Shown: positions 8,248 to 16,160, counted from the first letter of the stretch. The stretch is DNA of 64,000 nucleotides from Actinomadura barringtoniae (GCF_017573505.1 NZ_JAGEOJ010000006.1:248001-312000), one strand, 5' to 3'. A program made the numbers and translations. Notes: generated by a model not told the origin, from the letters alone.

Positions 8248-9150
8248 TTACTTGGACTCGAGGAGGAGGTTGAGAGGACGATCGCCGAACTGTGGGTGCG
8301 GGATCAGGGGGTGGAAGATCGCCGAGAACGGTCCGGCTGCCTGGATTTCGGCGAGAGTGGTGACAAGAGCGCTGACCGGTTCGGCGCGCTGGACGATGTG
8401 TGGGTCTTGGCGCGCGAGGTCGATGAGCATGTGCATTCGGCGTTGGAGCCGCTGCGGGGGTAGTCCGTCCAGGACGATGAGGAGCTTGGGGAAGACCGGG
8501 TAGCGGTGCCGCCAGGCCGGTCGTCCTCCGCTGGTGTAGTCGTGCATTTGACCGTAGTTACGGACCCTGCAGGCCAGGCGCTCGACGCTGAGGGTGCCGC
8601 GGTCCAACTCGAGGAAGCGAATGAGGCTCAGATGGTCGCCGTTGGCGGCTTGGCTGGCGTAGTAGATCACCGCGTCGGCTATCACCATGTGGTCGGTGCC
8701 GGGGTGCTTGGCGGTGCGGTACGGGTGGGCGATCTCGTGGTCCCAATCGAGGGGGCCGAAGTCGTCGTCACGGCGGCGGGCGGCTTCGAGGAGTAGGCAG
8801 CCGACCTCGTTGACGGCCAGGGTGTGAGCGGCGATCTGACCTGCCGCGACGGTGGGCTGGACACGGTAGGGCCGGTGCGGGACTTTGGCGAGCTCGGCAA
8901 CCTGCGCGCCGGCTTCGGTCGCGTACCACACCGCCTCGGTCCACGGGCGAGACTGCTGGGCGGCGGCAAGGCCGCGGCCGCGGAGTTCCGCCAGATGCCC
9001 CTGGGTCCCACGCAGGGCCCTGTTGGGAGCGTGCAGGCGGTGGAGTTGCCTGGGCGTGATCAGCCGGTGCTGGTAGATCGATAGCAGAAGGTCCAACTGG
9101 ATCTCCGACGTGAGCACCATGGGCTTACAGGTGTCGGGTTCGCGCGCCAT
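8248..9150 (-). CDS. Replication-relaxation family protein
   Basis: 300 residues. An N-terminal winged-helix-like region (LTSEIQLDLLLSIYQHRLIT PRQLHRLH) matches the start of the replication-relaxation family (PF13814) found on actinobacterial plasmids and conjugative elements. The core carries the expected acidic/aromatic features: FLELDRGTLSVERLACRVRNY near residues 183-204, then PVFPKLLIVLDG. The ATG at 9150 has a perfect AGGAGGT eight bases upstream and overlaps the 3' end of the TraG-like gene by 26 bases, so the pair is coupled. The family is associated with plasmid replication initiation or DNA processing; the exact biochemistry is unproven. It is the only visible replication or DNA-processing candidate of the element. 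Confidence 0.82.
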   Translation of the reverse strand: MAREPDTCKPMVLTSEIQLDLLLSIYQHRLITPRQLHRLHAPNRALRGTQGHLAELRGRGLAAAQQSRPWTEAVWYATEAGAQVAELAKVPHRPYRVQPTVAAGQIAAHTLAVNEVGCLLLEAARRRDDDFGPLDWDHEIAHPYRTAKHPGTDHMVIADAVIYYASQAANGDHLSLIRFLELDRGTLSVERLACRVRNYGQMHDYTSGGRPAWRHRYPVFPKLLIVLDGLPPQRLQRRMHMLIDLARQDPHIVQRAEPVSALVTTLAEIQAAGPFSAIFHPLIPHPQFGDRPLNLLLESK

Positions 9151-11800
9151 GGCTGGGCACCTCCTGGGCGGGTCCGCTCTCGGAGCGATGGGTAGGGCGA
9201 TGCGCGGCGAGATAGGCGCTGATGCGGTCGTCGAGTGTCTCCTGGGCGGCCAGAGTGTCCGCAGCGGACTGTGGCCGCGTTCCTGATGCCCGGTCGAGGC
9301 CGTCGATGCAGTCGCCGTGGACAGGGGTGCCGAAGAGTTCCTCGACGGTGAATCCGCGGATCAGGAAGGGTGCGCTGACTGTGCCGTGCAGGGTGACACT
9401 GCAGATCGCGGCGTACCGATCCAACGCGCTGATTGCGGCGGGCGTGACCTGGTCGAGGAGCTCGCGCGCGAGGAGCCGTGCGGCGCCGGTCTCGACCGTT
9501 CCGGCGATCAGATGGGATCGGTTGTTGAGCAGAGCACCGCGAGTCTCCTCCGAGAGCCGGGTGGGCTGCTGGCAGGCGACGTGGACGCGCAACTTGAACT
9601 TGCGGACCTGTTCGAACATCTCCGCCAGGTGGCCGGAGTGGTCCAGGACCTGCGCTTCATCCAGGAAGGCGTGGAACTCACGCCGGCGTTCTTCACCAAC
9701 GTCCATGCGGGAAAGTGCGGCGGTGAACAGTTCCTGGGCGAACAGCGCGGCCACGAGGCGTTCCTTGGCGCCGGAGCCGCCGAACGAGAGGAGGACGATC
9801 CTCCCTTCGTCCATGGCCGTCCGCAGATGGAAGGTCGAGCTCGAGGCGCCCAGGAGCGCGGCCACCGAGTTCGACCGGCGGAGTCTGTCGATCAGGTTGG
9901 TGACCGGGGTGACCTCGCGTTCCAGCAGCGGGAAGCGATTCTCAAAGAAGTCTCGGGTGACTGCGTCCAGGTGCGGCAGGGCGGCTTGTCGCCAGTCCTC
10001 GTTGGAGAGGATGGTGGCGATCTGGAAGATCGTGGGTTGCGCATCGGCGGGGAGGGTCAGCCCGAGTTGGCAGAGCGACTGCGCAGCCATGGTGAGCAAG
10101 GTGAGTGCCCGGTTGTTGCGCTGCGTCCACCCCAGCGTCGCACCCACCGCATCGACGATCGCATCGACCTGCCGCTCAATGTGGGCCACCTGTCGCCCCG
10201 ACATGTCGAGCGGATTCCAGGTGATCTGCTCACCGCCACGACCATGGGCACGCCCGAGATCGATATCGATCACGCGATCGGCCTGGTCGATCAGGTACGG
10301 CCGGATCCGTTGTGCTGCGTCATGAAAGTCCAGGTAGGCCCCGCCAATCCCGGAACGGACCAGGGCGAGGAACCTCCCGATCTCCTGCTCGGTCTTGCCA
10401 GCCCCGGCACGGCCGACCGCGAAGGTGAAAAGGGTGTCACTCCTGGGCACGCCCACAGGCTGCGGCCCGTCGGCGGTCTGTATCCAGCCCAGCGGGATCA
10501 GCCCGGTCGTGTCGCCGTCCAGGTCGTAGGCGGGGAGGCCTTTGGGCGGCGCCGGGATGGCTGGGAGCCGCAGGACGTTATCGGCGATGCAGTACTTGGT
10601 GGGCGGCTTGAGGAGACCGGCGATCTCCGACGATGTCACCCACGGCCCGGCGCGATGCCTGCGGTAGCGGGGCGCGAAGACCCCCCGGTCCATCCGCCGG
10701 TCGAACCACCAACGCCAGCCAGGGACATCCGACCCCACGTGGGCGAGCCCGAGGTTCCAGCCAGCCGCCCGCAGATGGTTATCCGCGCCGTTGAATTGGG
10801 CGAACGCCGCCGTCACCGAGGAGACGATGGCTGGTGCCTTACCTGCTGCCGACGAGTGCGCTCGGATGAGGACCTGCAGGGCGAACATCGGGTCATCCGA
10901 GAGCAGCTTGGCCGCAACTGAACGACGGCTCGCCCGGGCGTCCACCAGGGACAGTCCTCCCCGTGGCTGCCTCCTTCCCCGCGGTGCGGTAGCGCGGTCG
11001 GCGTTCAGGAGAATCCGCCACCACGGCTCAGCCGACCCGCGCCCGAGGCGGCCGCCGCGACTCTCTCGACGGGCCAGAGTCGATCGGCGCGACCGTGCTT
11101 GTGCCGCCGTCACCGGCAGCAGATCCACCACGACCTCTGCACGCTCGCCTTCACCGACCTGCGCGAGGGCCCGATAGATCGACGTCAGCGGATCGGGCTG
11201 CAGCGGCACGTCTTTGAGCGGCAGGAAGTCGTCGCCCGCCAGCACCAACTCCGCCCGCGCCGAGGACCTTCGTCCCTGGGCACCCCCCGAGCCGCCGTCC
11301 GGGCAGGCTGGGGGTGGGTCCTCCCCTATAGCTGGGGGAGGGGGTGTCTCCTCCTGTCGGGCGATCTGGACTCCGGCGTATCCCAGTTCTCGCAGCACCG
11401 CCTCCGCATGGCAAGGAACCACCAGGTCGTAGGCCACCAGCCCGCCCGGGATCACATGAATCTTGATCCTCAGCGGAAACGCCCGCCGCGGCGCCCACCC
11501 GCGCAGAACCGCCGGACGCGCCTTCTGCCACGCGGACGCGACCTTCCGGATGTCCTCCAGGCACGGATCGAACGCCTCGGTCGGCACCAGCCGCAGCACC
11601 ACCCGATTCCTCAGCGCCCGCGAGCTGAGCTGCCCGCGCACCGCGGAGACCGCGAGCCAGGCGGCCATGAGCACCACAGCGGCCACCACCACTCCTGGAG
11701 AGGCGGCAGCCAGGCTCGCTTCAAGGTTCAGTCCGCTCGGCCAGGATCGACCTGGCGGGCGCACCCGCTCGACCGAGCTCCACAGCGGAAGGGTGGCCAT
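9125..11800 (-). CDS. TraG/VirD4-like conjugative coupling ATPase
   Basis: 891 residues from the ATG at 11800. Residues about 24-56 form a membrane segment (SPGVVVAAVVLMAAWLAV). A long variable region follows. The motor domain has Walker A GRAGAGKT near residue 462 and Walker B FHAFLDEAQVL near 710, then CQQPTRL as a sensor-like motif. This is the layout of HerA/TraG coupling proteins that deliver DNA to a type IV secretion channel. An open frame continues upstream to a TTG at 12067 with an ATG at 12016. That extension crosses a 12-base tandem repeat giving a low-complexity His/Phe run, so I consider it non-coding, though the start remains uncertain. It is coupled to the replication-relaxation gene downstream. 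Confidence 0.85.
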   Translation of the reverse strand: MATLPLWSSVERVRPPGRSWPSGLNLEASLAAASPGVVVAAVVLMAAWLAVSAVRGQLSSRALRNRVVLRLVPTEAFDPCLEDIRKVASAWQKARPAVLRGWAPRRAFPLRIKIHVIPGGLVAYDLVVPCHAEAVLRELGYAGVQIARQEETPPPPAIGEDPPPACPDGGSGGAQGRRSSARAELVLAGDDFLPLKDVPLQPDPLTSIYRALAQVGEGERAEVVVDLLPVTAAQARSRRSTLARRESRGGRLGRGSAEPWWRILLNADRATAPRGRRQPRGGLSLVDARASRRSVAAKLLSDDPMFALQVLIRAHSSAAGKAPAIVSSVTAAFAQFNGADNHLRAAGWNLGLAHVGSDVPGWRWWFDRRMDRGVFAPRYRRHRAGPWVTSSEIAGLLKPPTKYCIADNVLRLPAIPAPPKGLPAYDLDGDTTGLIPLGWIQTADGPQPVGVPRSDTLFTFAVGRAGAGKTEQEIGRFLALVRSGIGGAYLDFHDAAQRIRPYLIDQADRVIDIDLGRAHGRGGEQITWNPLDMSGRQVAHIERQVDAIVDAVGATLGWTQRNNRALTLLTMAAQSLCQLGLTLPADAQPTIFQIATILSNEDWRQAALPHLDAVTRDFFENRFPLLEREVTPVTNLIDRLRRSNSVAALLGASSSTFHLRTAMDEGRIVLLSFGGSGAKERLVAALFAQELFTAALSRMDVGEERRREFHAFLDEAQVLDHSGHLAEMFEQVRKFKLRVHVACQQPTRLSEETRGALLNNRSHLIAGTVETGAARLLARELLDQVTPAAISALDRYAAICSVTLHGTVSAPFLIRGFTVEELFGTPVHGDCIDGLDRASGTRPQSAADTLAAQETLDDRISAYLAAHRPTHRSESGPAQEVPSHGARTRHL

Positions 11801-11904
11801 TGGTCTGAGGCGGAACCTCGCACCGACAAGTACTTGTCGGCCTCTGGCAAGGGCATCGAATCGTCGTGCAGCTCGACGATTGAGGACCTCGGCCCCACCC
11901 TCCT

Positions 11905-11958
11905 GAACGAAGAAGTGAACGAAGAAGTGAGCGCGGAAGTGCGCGAAGAAGTGCGCGA
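11905..11958. repeat. Tandem repeat with 12-base period upstream of the TraG-like gene
   Basis: Four and a half units of 12 bases: GAACGAAGAAGT twice (11905-11916, 11917-11928), then GAGCGCGGAAGT, GCGCGAAGAAGT and a partial GCGCGAAAGC. It lies just before the likely TraG-like start. It could be a binding array, or a translated low-complexity leader if the longer start is used. Confidence 0.6.
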
Positions 11959-12094
11959 AAGCAAGACCGCCCGGCACACCAACCATCGCCACCGCCCAGC
12001 GCGAACGGTTCACCATGCCCCCAAGAGTCTGTGACGTCTCAGCCAGATACGGCCTGGAAGAGCTCAAGGAGCTCAGGAGCCATGTCCTGGCTGG

Positions 12095-12823
12095 CTAAGA
12101 GAGCTTGTGGGACTGACTCCGCTCTGCGAGTACGGCGTCCAGATACGCCTGTACTCGCCGGGCCTTCGGCTGCCCGATGCTCAGTGCCGCGCGGATCGCG
12201 CGAATGCTGGGTCGGTGTCCCGCCGCCAACTCGCCGCCGAATATGTCCTCAGCCTGTGCCAGCAGGTGATCGAACGACCCCAGCGAACCCGAGTCACCCT
12301 CCGTACCCGACTCGACAGGTACATCGCTCGCCTCGGATACAGGCCCGGGTACGTCGGCTCCTCGCGTTCCGACGCCTGGAAGCAGCACGGGACGTGCCAC
12401 CGCTGTCAAGAGCAGCTCGAACACCAAGATCAGAGCGACCGCGGGCCAGCCGGCTACCAGTGCCCCGGCGAGGCCGTGCCCAAGACCATGCGTCACATTG
12501 GCGGTGATGCTCGCCGTAACCCCGAGTCCCAGCGCAAACCGAGCCAGGACCGGCGTCTTACCTCCACGCCGCGCCGTTTCCAGAGCCGTGAGCGAAGCCG
12601 CGAAGATCAGACCATCCACTGTCAACGGGACCAACGCCGCCGCCGTCGGCTCCTCGCCGTTGGCCAGGACGAGCTCGTAGGCGTGGCGATACGACACGTA
12701 GCCGGCCACCACTGCCACCCCGATCACGACGCCCGCGGTGCCGACACGGACCGCTCGACCGCCTGTATCCGGGGGCAGAACACCGGATCTGTGCGATTCG
12801 CTGGGTGGATGATGGTCCGTCAC
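12095..12823 (-). CDS. DUF2637 membrane protein (conjugation/spread-associated)
   Basis: 242 residues. Four hydrophobic helices (about 27-46, 57-80, 92-115, 119-137) follow a short polar N-terminus. The characteristic PLTVDGLIFAASLTALETARR and ANVTHGLGHGLAGALVAGWP identify the DUF2637 family, which occurs beside transfer genes of actinobacterial plasmids. The C-terminal 80 residues contain a small HTH-like stretch (RPSIRAIRAALSIGQPKARRVQAYL), as in many family members. The start is the GTG at 12823 with GGAGG five bases upstream. It is transcribed toward the TraG-like gene, and its role in DNA spread or transfer is inferred from context. Confidence 0.8.
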   Translation of the reverse strand: MTDHHPPSESHRSGVLPPDTGGRAVRVGTAGVVIGVAVVAGYVSYRHAYELVLANGEEPTAAALVPLTVDGLIFAASLTALETARRGGKTPVLARFALGLGVTASITANVTHGLGHGLAGALVAGWPAVALILVFELLLTAVARPVLLPGVGTRGADVPGPVSEASDVPVESGTEGDSGSLGSFDHLLAQAEDIFGGELAAGHRPSIRAIRAALSIGQPKARRVQAYLDAVLAERSQSHKLS

Positions 12824-12969
12824 AAGGCCTCCGCAACACTGCGCTCACCCTGGATACGGCCTCATCGCATCACCAAGAATCGCCTCGAATGCCTCCGTGA
12901 GGAGATAGCGAGCACGCGCGTCTGGTTGGAAGGCTCGCAGGTAAACCCAAGGCTGGAGCGCCGTAGCCC

Positions 12970-12984
12970 GGTCCTGACAGGACC
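12970..12984. repeat. Perfect 15-base palindrome
   Basis: GGTCCTG (12970-12976), a central A, and CAGGACC (12978-12984). It lies 146 bases upstream of the DUF2637 start, in a 357-base gap without a convincing gene, and is the first of a series of dyads reaching 13609. Candidate operator or nick-region element. Confidence 0.55.
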
Positions 12985-13036
12985 AGCCCCTGCTCGTGCC
13001 AGCGGATCGGTCTCGGGTCCGGCGGCGCGCGGAGAA

Positions 13037-13078
13037 ACCCCGTCACCGCCCCTCCCGTACTGCTCTCGGTGACGGGGT
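13037..13078. repeat. Hairpin 1: 12-bp perfect stem, 18-base loop
   Basis: ACCCCGTCACCG (13037-13048) pairs perfectly with CGGTGACGGGGT (13067-13078). It has no T-tract on either strand, so it is not a classical intrinsic terminator. It has the same geometry as the hairpin at 13136. Confidence 0.7.
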
Positions 13079-13092
13079 CCCCCCGGGGAGAA

Positions 13093-13123
13093 CGTGGCGG
13101 ATGTCGGTCCGCACGCCGCCACG
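13093..13123. repeat. Hairpin 2: 8-bp stem, 15-base loop
   Basis: CGTGGCGG (13093-13100) pairs perfectly with CCGCCACG (13116-13123). It lies between the two 12-bp hairpins. Confidence 0.6.
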
Positions 13124-13135
13124 CTCCCGGTCTTG

Positions 13136-13177
13136 CCCTGTGCCCCGCCGACGGATACCACGCGACGGGGCACAGGG
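13136..13177. repeat. Hairpin 3: 12-bp perfect stem, 18-base loop
   Basis: CCCTGTGCCCCG (13136-13147) pairs with CGGGGCACAGGG (13166-13177). It begins three bases after the stop of the minus-strand gene at 13181 and could act as its transcript end, but it has no U-run. Stem and loop lengths equal hairpin 1 although the sequences differ. Confidence 0.7.
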
Positions 13178-13180
13178 GTT

Positions 13181-13471
13181 CTAAGTGCTGCACCGTGGGC
13201 AGGCATTGTGGCCCGCCATCCGGTGCACCCTGCGTAGGGCGGCGCGCAGGTCTTCGAGATCAACCTCTGTGTGCCAGAGGGTCTGGCGAAGCTCGCCGGG
13301 GCACGTGCAGGGCTGCTTCCGCGCCGTCGCCCAGTAGATCCGGTTGTGCGGCTGGTACTCGATCCTCCAGCGCCGCCAGTACCGCGCCCGCAGAGGGAGG
13401 ATCGCCAGGTGCCTGAGGAAGTGCTGAGTGCGTGATCGGGTGGACGCCTGCTTGAGGGGCCCGCTCACCAT
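13181..13471 (-). CDS. Small basic cysteine-containing protein, unknown function
   Basis: 96 residues, strongly basic N-terminal half (RYWRRWRIEYQPHNRIYWATARK). It contains a CTC pair in PCTCPGELRQTLWH and a C-terminal CPRC, with histidines between them (H67, H84, H88 by rough count), so a small zinc site is possible. The ATG at 13471 has an AGGAAAGGA purine stretch upstream. It is flanked on both sides by hairpin-forming spacers. I do not recognise the family; a DNA- or RNA-binding accessory protein of the element is a reasonable guess only. Confidence 0.55.
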   Translation of the reverse strand: MVSGPLKQASTRSRTQHFLRHLAILPLRARYWRRWRIEYQPHNRIYWATARKQPCTCPGELRQTLWHTEVDLEDLRAALRRVHRMAGHNACPRCST

Positions 13472-13505
13472 GTCCTGGTCCTTTCCTGCGGTTCCCGGGG
13501 TGCAG

Positions 13506-13555
13506 GACCCTCCCGGCGCTCAGTGCCCTCCCGCACCGAGAACGCTGGGAGGGTC
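13506..13555. repeat. Hairpin 4: 9-bp stem, 32-base loop
   Basis: GACCCTCCC (13506-13514) pairs with GGGAGGGTC (13547-13555). It lies in the 5' leader of the minus-strand gene starting at 13471. Confidence 0.6.
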
Positions 13556-13563
13556 GTTCGGGA

Positions 13564-13609
13564 CGCGGCCTGCCCATGCGACAGCGCTGTGATGGCTGGA
13601 CAGGCCGCG
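13564..13609. repeat. Hairpin 5: 9-bp stem enclosing a perfect 10-base palindrome
   Basis: CGCGGCCTG (13564-13572) pairs with CAGGCCGCG (13601-13609). The loop contains ACAGCGCTGT (13581-13590), itself palindromic. It lies between the stop at 13646 and the next gene at 13471 on the minus strand. Confidence 0.6.
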
Positions 13610-13645
13610 CCGGTCTACAGCCCTCCGGCCGGGCCAGGTTTGTTC

Positions 13646-14239
13646 TCAATCGTTGGGAACACGGGGCCGGACTCCCCTGTCCGGCCGGAGGGGGTCATTG
13701 CAGGCGGGCAGGTGCCCGCTGGCGAGGACGAGCAGATGGGCACCGATTTCCAGGAGTTGGGCGACCTGACCCGCTTCGATCGTCGTTTCCTCGATCTGTT
13801 CACGGAGTTCAGGCGACGTGCGCACCTCAACGTCGGCGACCAGCGCCTCCAGCGCGGCCCGAAGACCACGCATCGCGTCGGTCGTCAGTTCGAGGAGACC
13901 CCCGAACTCGTTGGCACTCATGCTCCCGAGGCCTTCGGCCCGCGCCACGCCTGCGAGGTTGAAGCACTCCTGCCGGGCTAGGAGCGCCGCCGTCAGCAGG
14001 GCCGAAGTCTCCTCCTCGGACGCGGCCGGAGTGTTCTCCTCGATCACGATCGTCCTCTCTTGGCGCCACCAGCCGGCGGCGCCTTCGGGGTCGGCAACGG
14101 TCAACATCAGGAGCAGGCCGGGCAGCTCGCTTGAGGTCAGCAAGACCGGACCGACCGCACGCCACACGCCCCGCTCGTACTCGAACGTCCACCTGGGGAA
14201 GTGCTCGGCGAGAGTGGCCAGGATCTGGGGTTTGGTCAT
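13646..14239 (-). CDS. Hypothetical protein coupled to an anti-sigma-type ATPase
   Basis: 197 residues beginning MTKPQILATLAEHFPRW. The ATG at 14239 overlaps the TGA of the ATP-binding gene as ATGA. The N-terminal 60 residues look like a small alpha/beta domain (WTFEYERGVWRAVGPVLLTS). The second half is mostly helical with a probable coiled segment (LELTTDAMRGLRAALEALV, then TIEAGQVAQLLEIGAHLLVLA). No motif identifies a function. Its coupling to the ATPase, which is divergent from a WhiJ-like regulator, suggests it belongs to that regulatory locus. Confidence 0.65.
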   Translation of the reverse strand: MTKPQILATLAEHFPRWTFEYERGVWRAVGPVLLTSSELPGLLLMLTVADPEGAAGWWRQERTIVIEENTPAASEEETSALLTAALLARQECFNLAGVARAEGLGSMSANEFGGLLELTTDAMRGLRAALEALVADVEVRTSPELREQIEETTIEAGQVAQLLEIGAHLLVLASGHLPACNDPLRPDRGVRPRVPND

Positions 14240-14607
14240 TTCGGCCCCTGAGGCAGCAGCGCCCACACCGCCTTGCCGCCAGACGACAGCGGCTGCGCAC
14301 CCCAGTCCTTGACAAGCGCCCCGAGCATGGCGAGCCCTCGGCCTTCGACTGCCGTCTCGTCCAGGGGACGTGCGACGGGCAGTACTGGCGAGCCGTCGAG
14401 CACCTCGACCACGGTCCCGGAGTCGGCCTGCCCGATACGTATGGTCACGTCGCTCGATGACGTGTGCCGGACAGCGTTGGTGACCAACTCGCTCACCGCG
14501 AGCCTGGCTACGTACGAATCGAAGCCCCAGGAATTGAAGCCCCCCACCCAGTCCCGCACCTGCTTGACCGACTCGGCATGCGCGGGGACGGTGATCGACG
14601 CAAACAC
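14236..14607 (-). CDS. RsbW-like ATP-binding (anti-sigma/HATPase_c_2) protein
   Basis: 123 residues from a GTG at 14607 with GGAGG eight bases upstream; longer readings add an unlikely arginine-rich leader. The GHKL-type ATPase motifs are visible: N-box SELVTNAVRHT, the DGSPVLPVARP segment and the G-rich GRGLAMLGALVKDWG, with a final GGKAVWALLP strand. Single-domain proteins of this kind act as serine kinases or anti-sigma factors. Actinomycete WhiJ-like loci commonly pair one with an HTH regulator and a DUF397 protein, as here (14888 and 15661, divergent). The target is unknown. Confidence 0.82.
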   Translation of the reverse strand: MFASITVPAHAESVKQVRDWVGGFNSWGFDSYVARLAVSELVTNAVRHTSSSDVTIRIGQADSGTVVEVLDGSPVLPVARPLDETAVEGRGLAMLGALVKDWGAQPLSSGGKAVWALLPQGPK

Positions 14608-14809
14608 GGGGACGTACCTCCAGGGCTGGGCGAGGCCCCTCCTCTGACGTCGGCGCCGAGCGCAGGAGGGGCCCCGCGTCCTCCGGCCGAGGGAGGTCGT
14701 CGCCACAGGCTGCGGCGGTGGGGCGCCTGAGATCCGACTTCACTGACCGGAGAGTGATCGGGTGAATACCCAGTCAATATGTGACGCACGGCATAGGATT
14801 GGCTACTGG

Positions 14810-14846
14810 AAGCACCTGGACACACCCAGCCGGGTTCCAGGTGCTT
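14810..14846 (+). promoter_or_regulatory. Leader hairpin ahead of the WhiJ-like regulator
   Basis: AAGCACCTGGA (14810-14820) pairs perfectly with TCCAGGTGCTT (14836-14846) around a 15-base loop, 41 bases before the ATG at 14888. Possible attenuator or a barrier to read-through from upstream. Confidence 0.5.
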
Positions 14847-14887
14847 TCAAGTGTTTCCACGCCACTCCCACGTCACGGAGTCTCCCC

Positions 14888-15670
14888 ATGGCAGCTCGGA
14901 AGCCGACACCCCAGACCCGAGCGTTCGGCGAGCAAGTGACTCGGCTACGCACCGAAACGGGCCTAACCCGCCTGGCTCTCGCCGAACAGACCGCAGTCAG
15001 CCGAAGCTATGTCGCCCAGGTGGAACGTGGTGTCACGAAATGCCGGAGAGATTACGCCGTGCGCCTGGACTCCGCTCTCAAGAGCGGAACGGTCCTGGCA
15101 GACCTCTGGGATCGAAGCCTGGCCCGCAGCAACTACCCGGCGTTCTTCGCCAGCTATCCGCAGGCGGAAGCCACCGCCTCCCTCTTGCGAGCCTGGGAGG
15201 CCACCTATGTCTTCGGCCTCGTCCAGACAGAGGACTACATCCGGGCACAGGGCGTGTCGATCAACACCTTCGACGGCCGGATGCGCCGACAGAGCGTCCT
15301 CGAACGAGAGACTCCACCCACCATCGCCGTGGTCCTCAGCGCCTCAGTACTACTGAGATGCGTCGGAAGCCCAGAGGTGATGCGAGCGCAGTGTGAGAGC
15401 TTGATCGCCTTCTCGGAGCGGGACAACGTCGTCCTCCAAGTGGCACCGGTCGCGTACTACCGGGGCATCTCGGGGTCGTTCAACCTGGCGACTCAGGAGG
15501 ACGGCAAGGATCTGCTCTTCTTGGAGACCACGGTGGGGGGTGTCACATCCAACGATCCTGCTGAGATCCTCCACATACAGAAGGTGTTCCCGGCCCTTCA
15601 AGCAAGGTCTCTGAACCCAGAGGCCAGCCGGGACCACATCAGAAAGGTGATCAGCGAGACATGGACGTGA
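14888..15670 (+). CDS. WhiJ-like HTH regulator (XRE HTH plus DUF5753)
   Basis: 260 residues. The N-terminal XRE-type HTH (about 12-70: FGEQVTRLRTETGLTRLALA, then VSRSYVAQVERG) is followed by the DUF5753 (Scr1-type) region (YFGLVQTEDYIRA-like FGLVQTEDYIRAQG, RQSVLERETPPTIAVVLSAS, then VVLQVAPVAYYRGISGSFNL). I start at the ATG at 14888; upstream in-frame GTG/ATG codons would cross the leader hairpin. It overlaps the DUF397 gene by 10 bases. In Streptomyces the WhiJ-type protein, a small DUF397 partner and an anti-sigma-like ATPase form developmental control loci. The divergent ATPase completes that set here, inside the accessory region. Confidence 0.85.
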   Translation: MAARKPTPQTRAFGEQVTRLRTETGLTRLALAEQTAVSRSYVAQVERGVTKCRRDYAVRLDSALKSGTVLADLWDRSLARSNYPAFFASYPQAEATASLLRAWEATYVFGLVQTEDYIRAQGVSINTFDGRMRRQSVLERETPPTIAVVLSASVLLRCVGSPEVMRAQCESLIAFSERDNVVLQVAPVAYYRGISGSFNLATQEDGKDLLFLETTVGGVTSNDPAEILHIQKVFPALQARSLNPEASRDHIRKVISETWT

Positions 15671-15846
15671 GCACGACCGTTTGGCGCAAGGCCAGCCGCT
15701 CCAACGACACGGGCGGGGCCTGCGTCGAGCTGGCCAGCCTCGGCAAGGCCGTGGCCGTACGAGACAGCAAGGACCCCGAGGGCCCCTACCTCGCATTCGA
15801 GCGCTCCGACTTCGGAGCACTCGTGCACAGGCTCAAGAACCTCTGA
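15661..15846 (+). CDS. DUF397 small protein, partner of the WhiJ-like regulator
   Basis: 61 residues. The DUF397 signature is clear: WRKASRSNDTGGACVELA, then VAVRDSKDPEGPYLAFERSD, F..LV.RLK. Proteins of this family are thought to bind and modulate the adjacent HTH regulator. The ATG lies within the last codons of the regulator gene (10-base overlap), giving tight co-expression, and a strong terminator follows. Confidence 0.88.
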   Translation: MDVSTTVWRKASRSNDTGGACVELASLGKAVAVRDSKDPEGPYLAFERSDFGALVHRLKNL

Positions 15847-15865
15847 GCCGCTCCCCACCAGCCAA

Positions 15866-15905
15866 GAACGCCCCGGCCGGTTGCTGATGTCCCGCCGGGG
15901 CGTTC
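15866..15905 (+). terminator. Terminator after the DUF397 gene
   Basis: GAACGCCCCGGC (15866-15877) pairs perfectly with GCCGGGGCGTTC (15894-15905) around a 16-base loop, 20 bases after the stop. There is no long T-run, as is usual in actinomycetes. Confidence 0.7.
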
Positions 15906-15914
15906 AAATGCCCC

Positions 15915-16160
15915 TCAGAGCCACGCGAGAGCCTGTGATCGAGACCGGAACCAGGCGCGGAGGCTTGCGGGAGCGCCGCCGTCGCGGTGGTGCGAGAACC
16001 CCTCGATCTTTCCCCGCGTTGAGGTCATGGCTCTCCCCGTGACTCTGGCGCATAGAGAGTCCGACCAACGCGCATAACGCTCGTCGCGTCTCCGTCGGTC
16101 ACTGATCGAGACGCTTAATCTTGCCGCCAGTCCGAGCATACGGTGGTGCTCGTCAGACAC
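15915..16160 (-). CDS. Possible small basic protein at the end of the amidase/lipoprotein operon
   Basis: 81 residues starting GTG at 16160, which overlaps the TGA of the lipoprotein gene by eight bases. The product is arginine-rich (SDRRRRDERYARWSD) and ends SQALAWL. The tight overlap and continuous frame favour a gene. The lack of a recognisable domain and the ordinary composition keep confidence low. Confidence 0.35.
   Translation of the reverse strand: MSDEHHRMLGLAARLSVSISDRRRRDERYARWSDSLCARVTGRAMTSTRGKIEGFSHHRDGGAPASLRAWFRSRSQALAWL

Noticed and set aside
11099..12034. Plus-strand frame with acidic EEV repeats at its end
   Set aside because: Mostly antisense to the TraG-like ATPase; the EEV run is a translation of the 12-base tandem repeat.
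12862..13263. Minus-strand frames across the hairpin region
   Set aside because: No ribosome-binding site and translation typical of spacer DNA; the dyads explain the sequence better.
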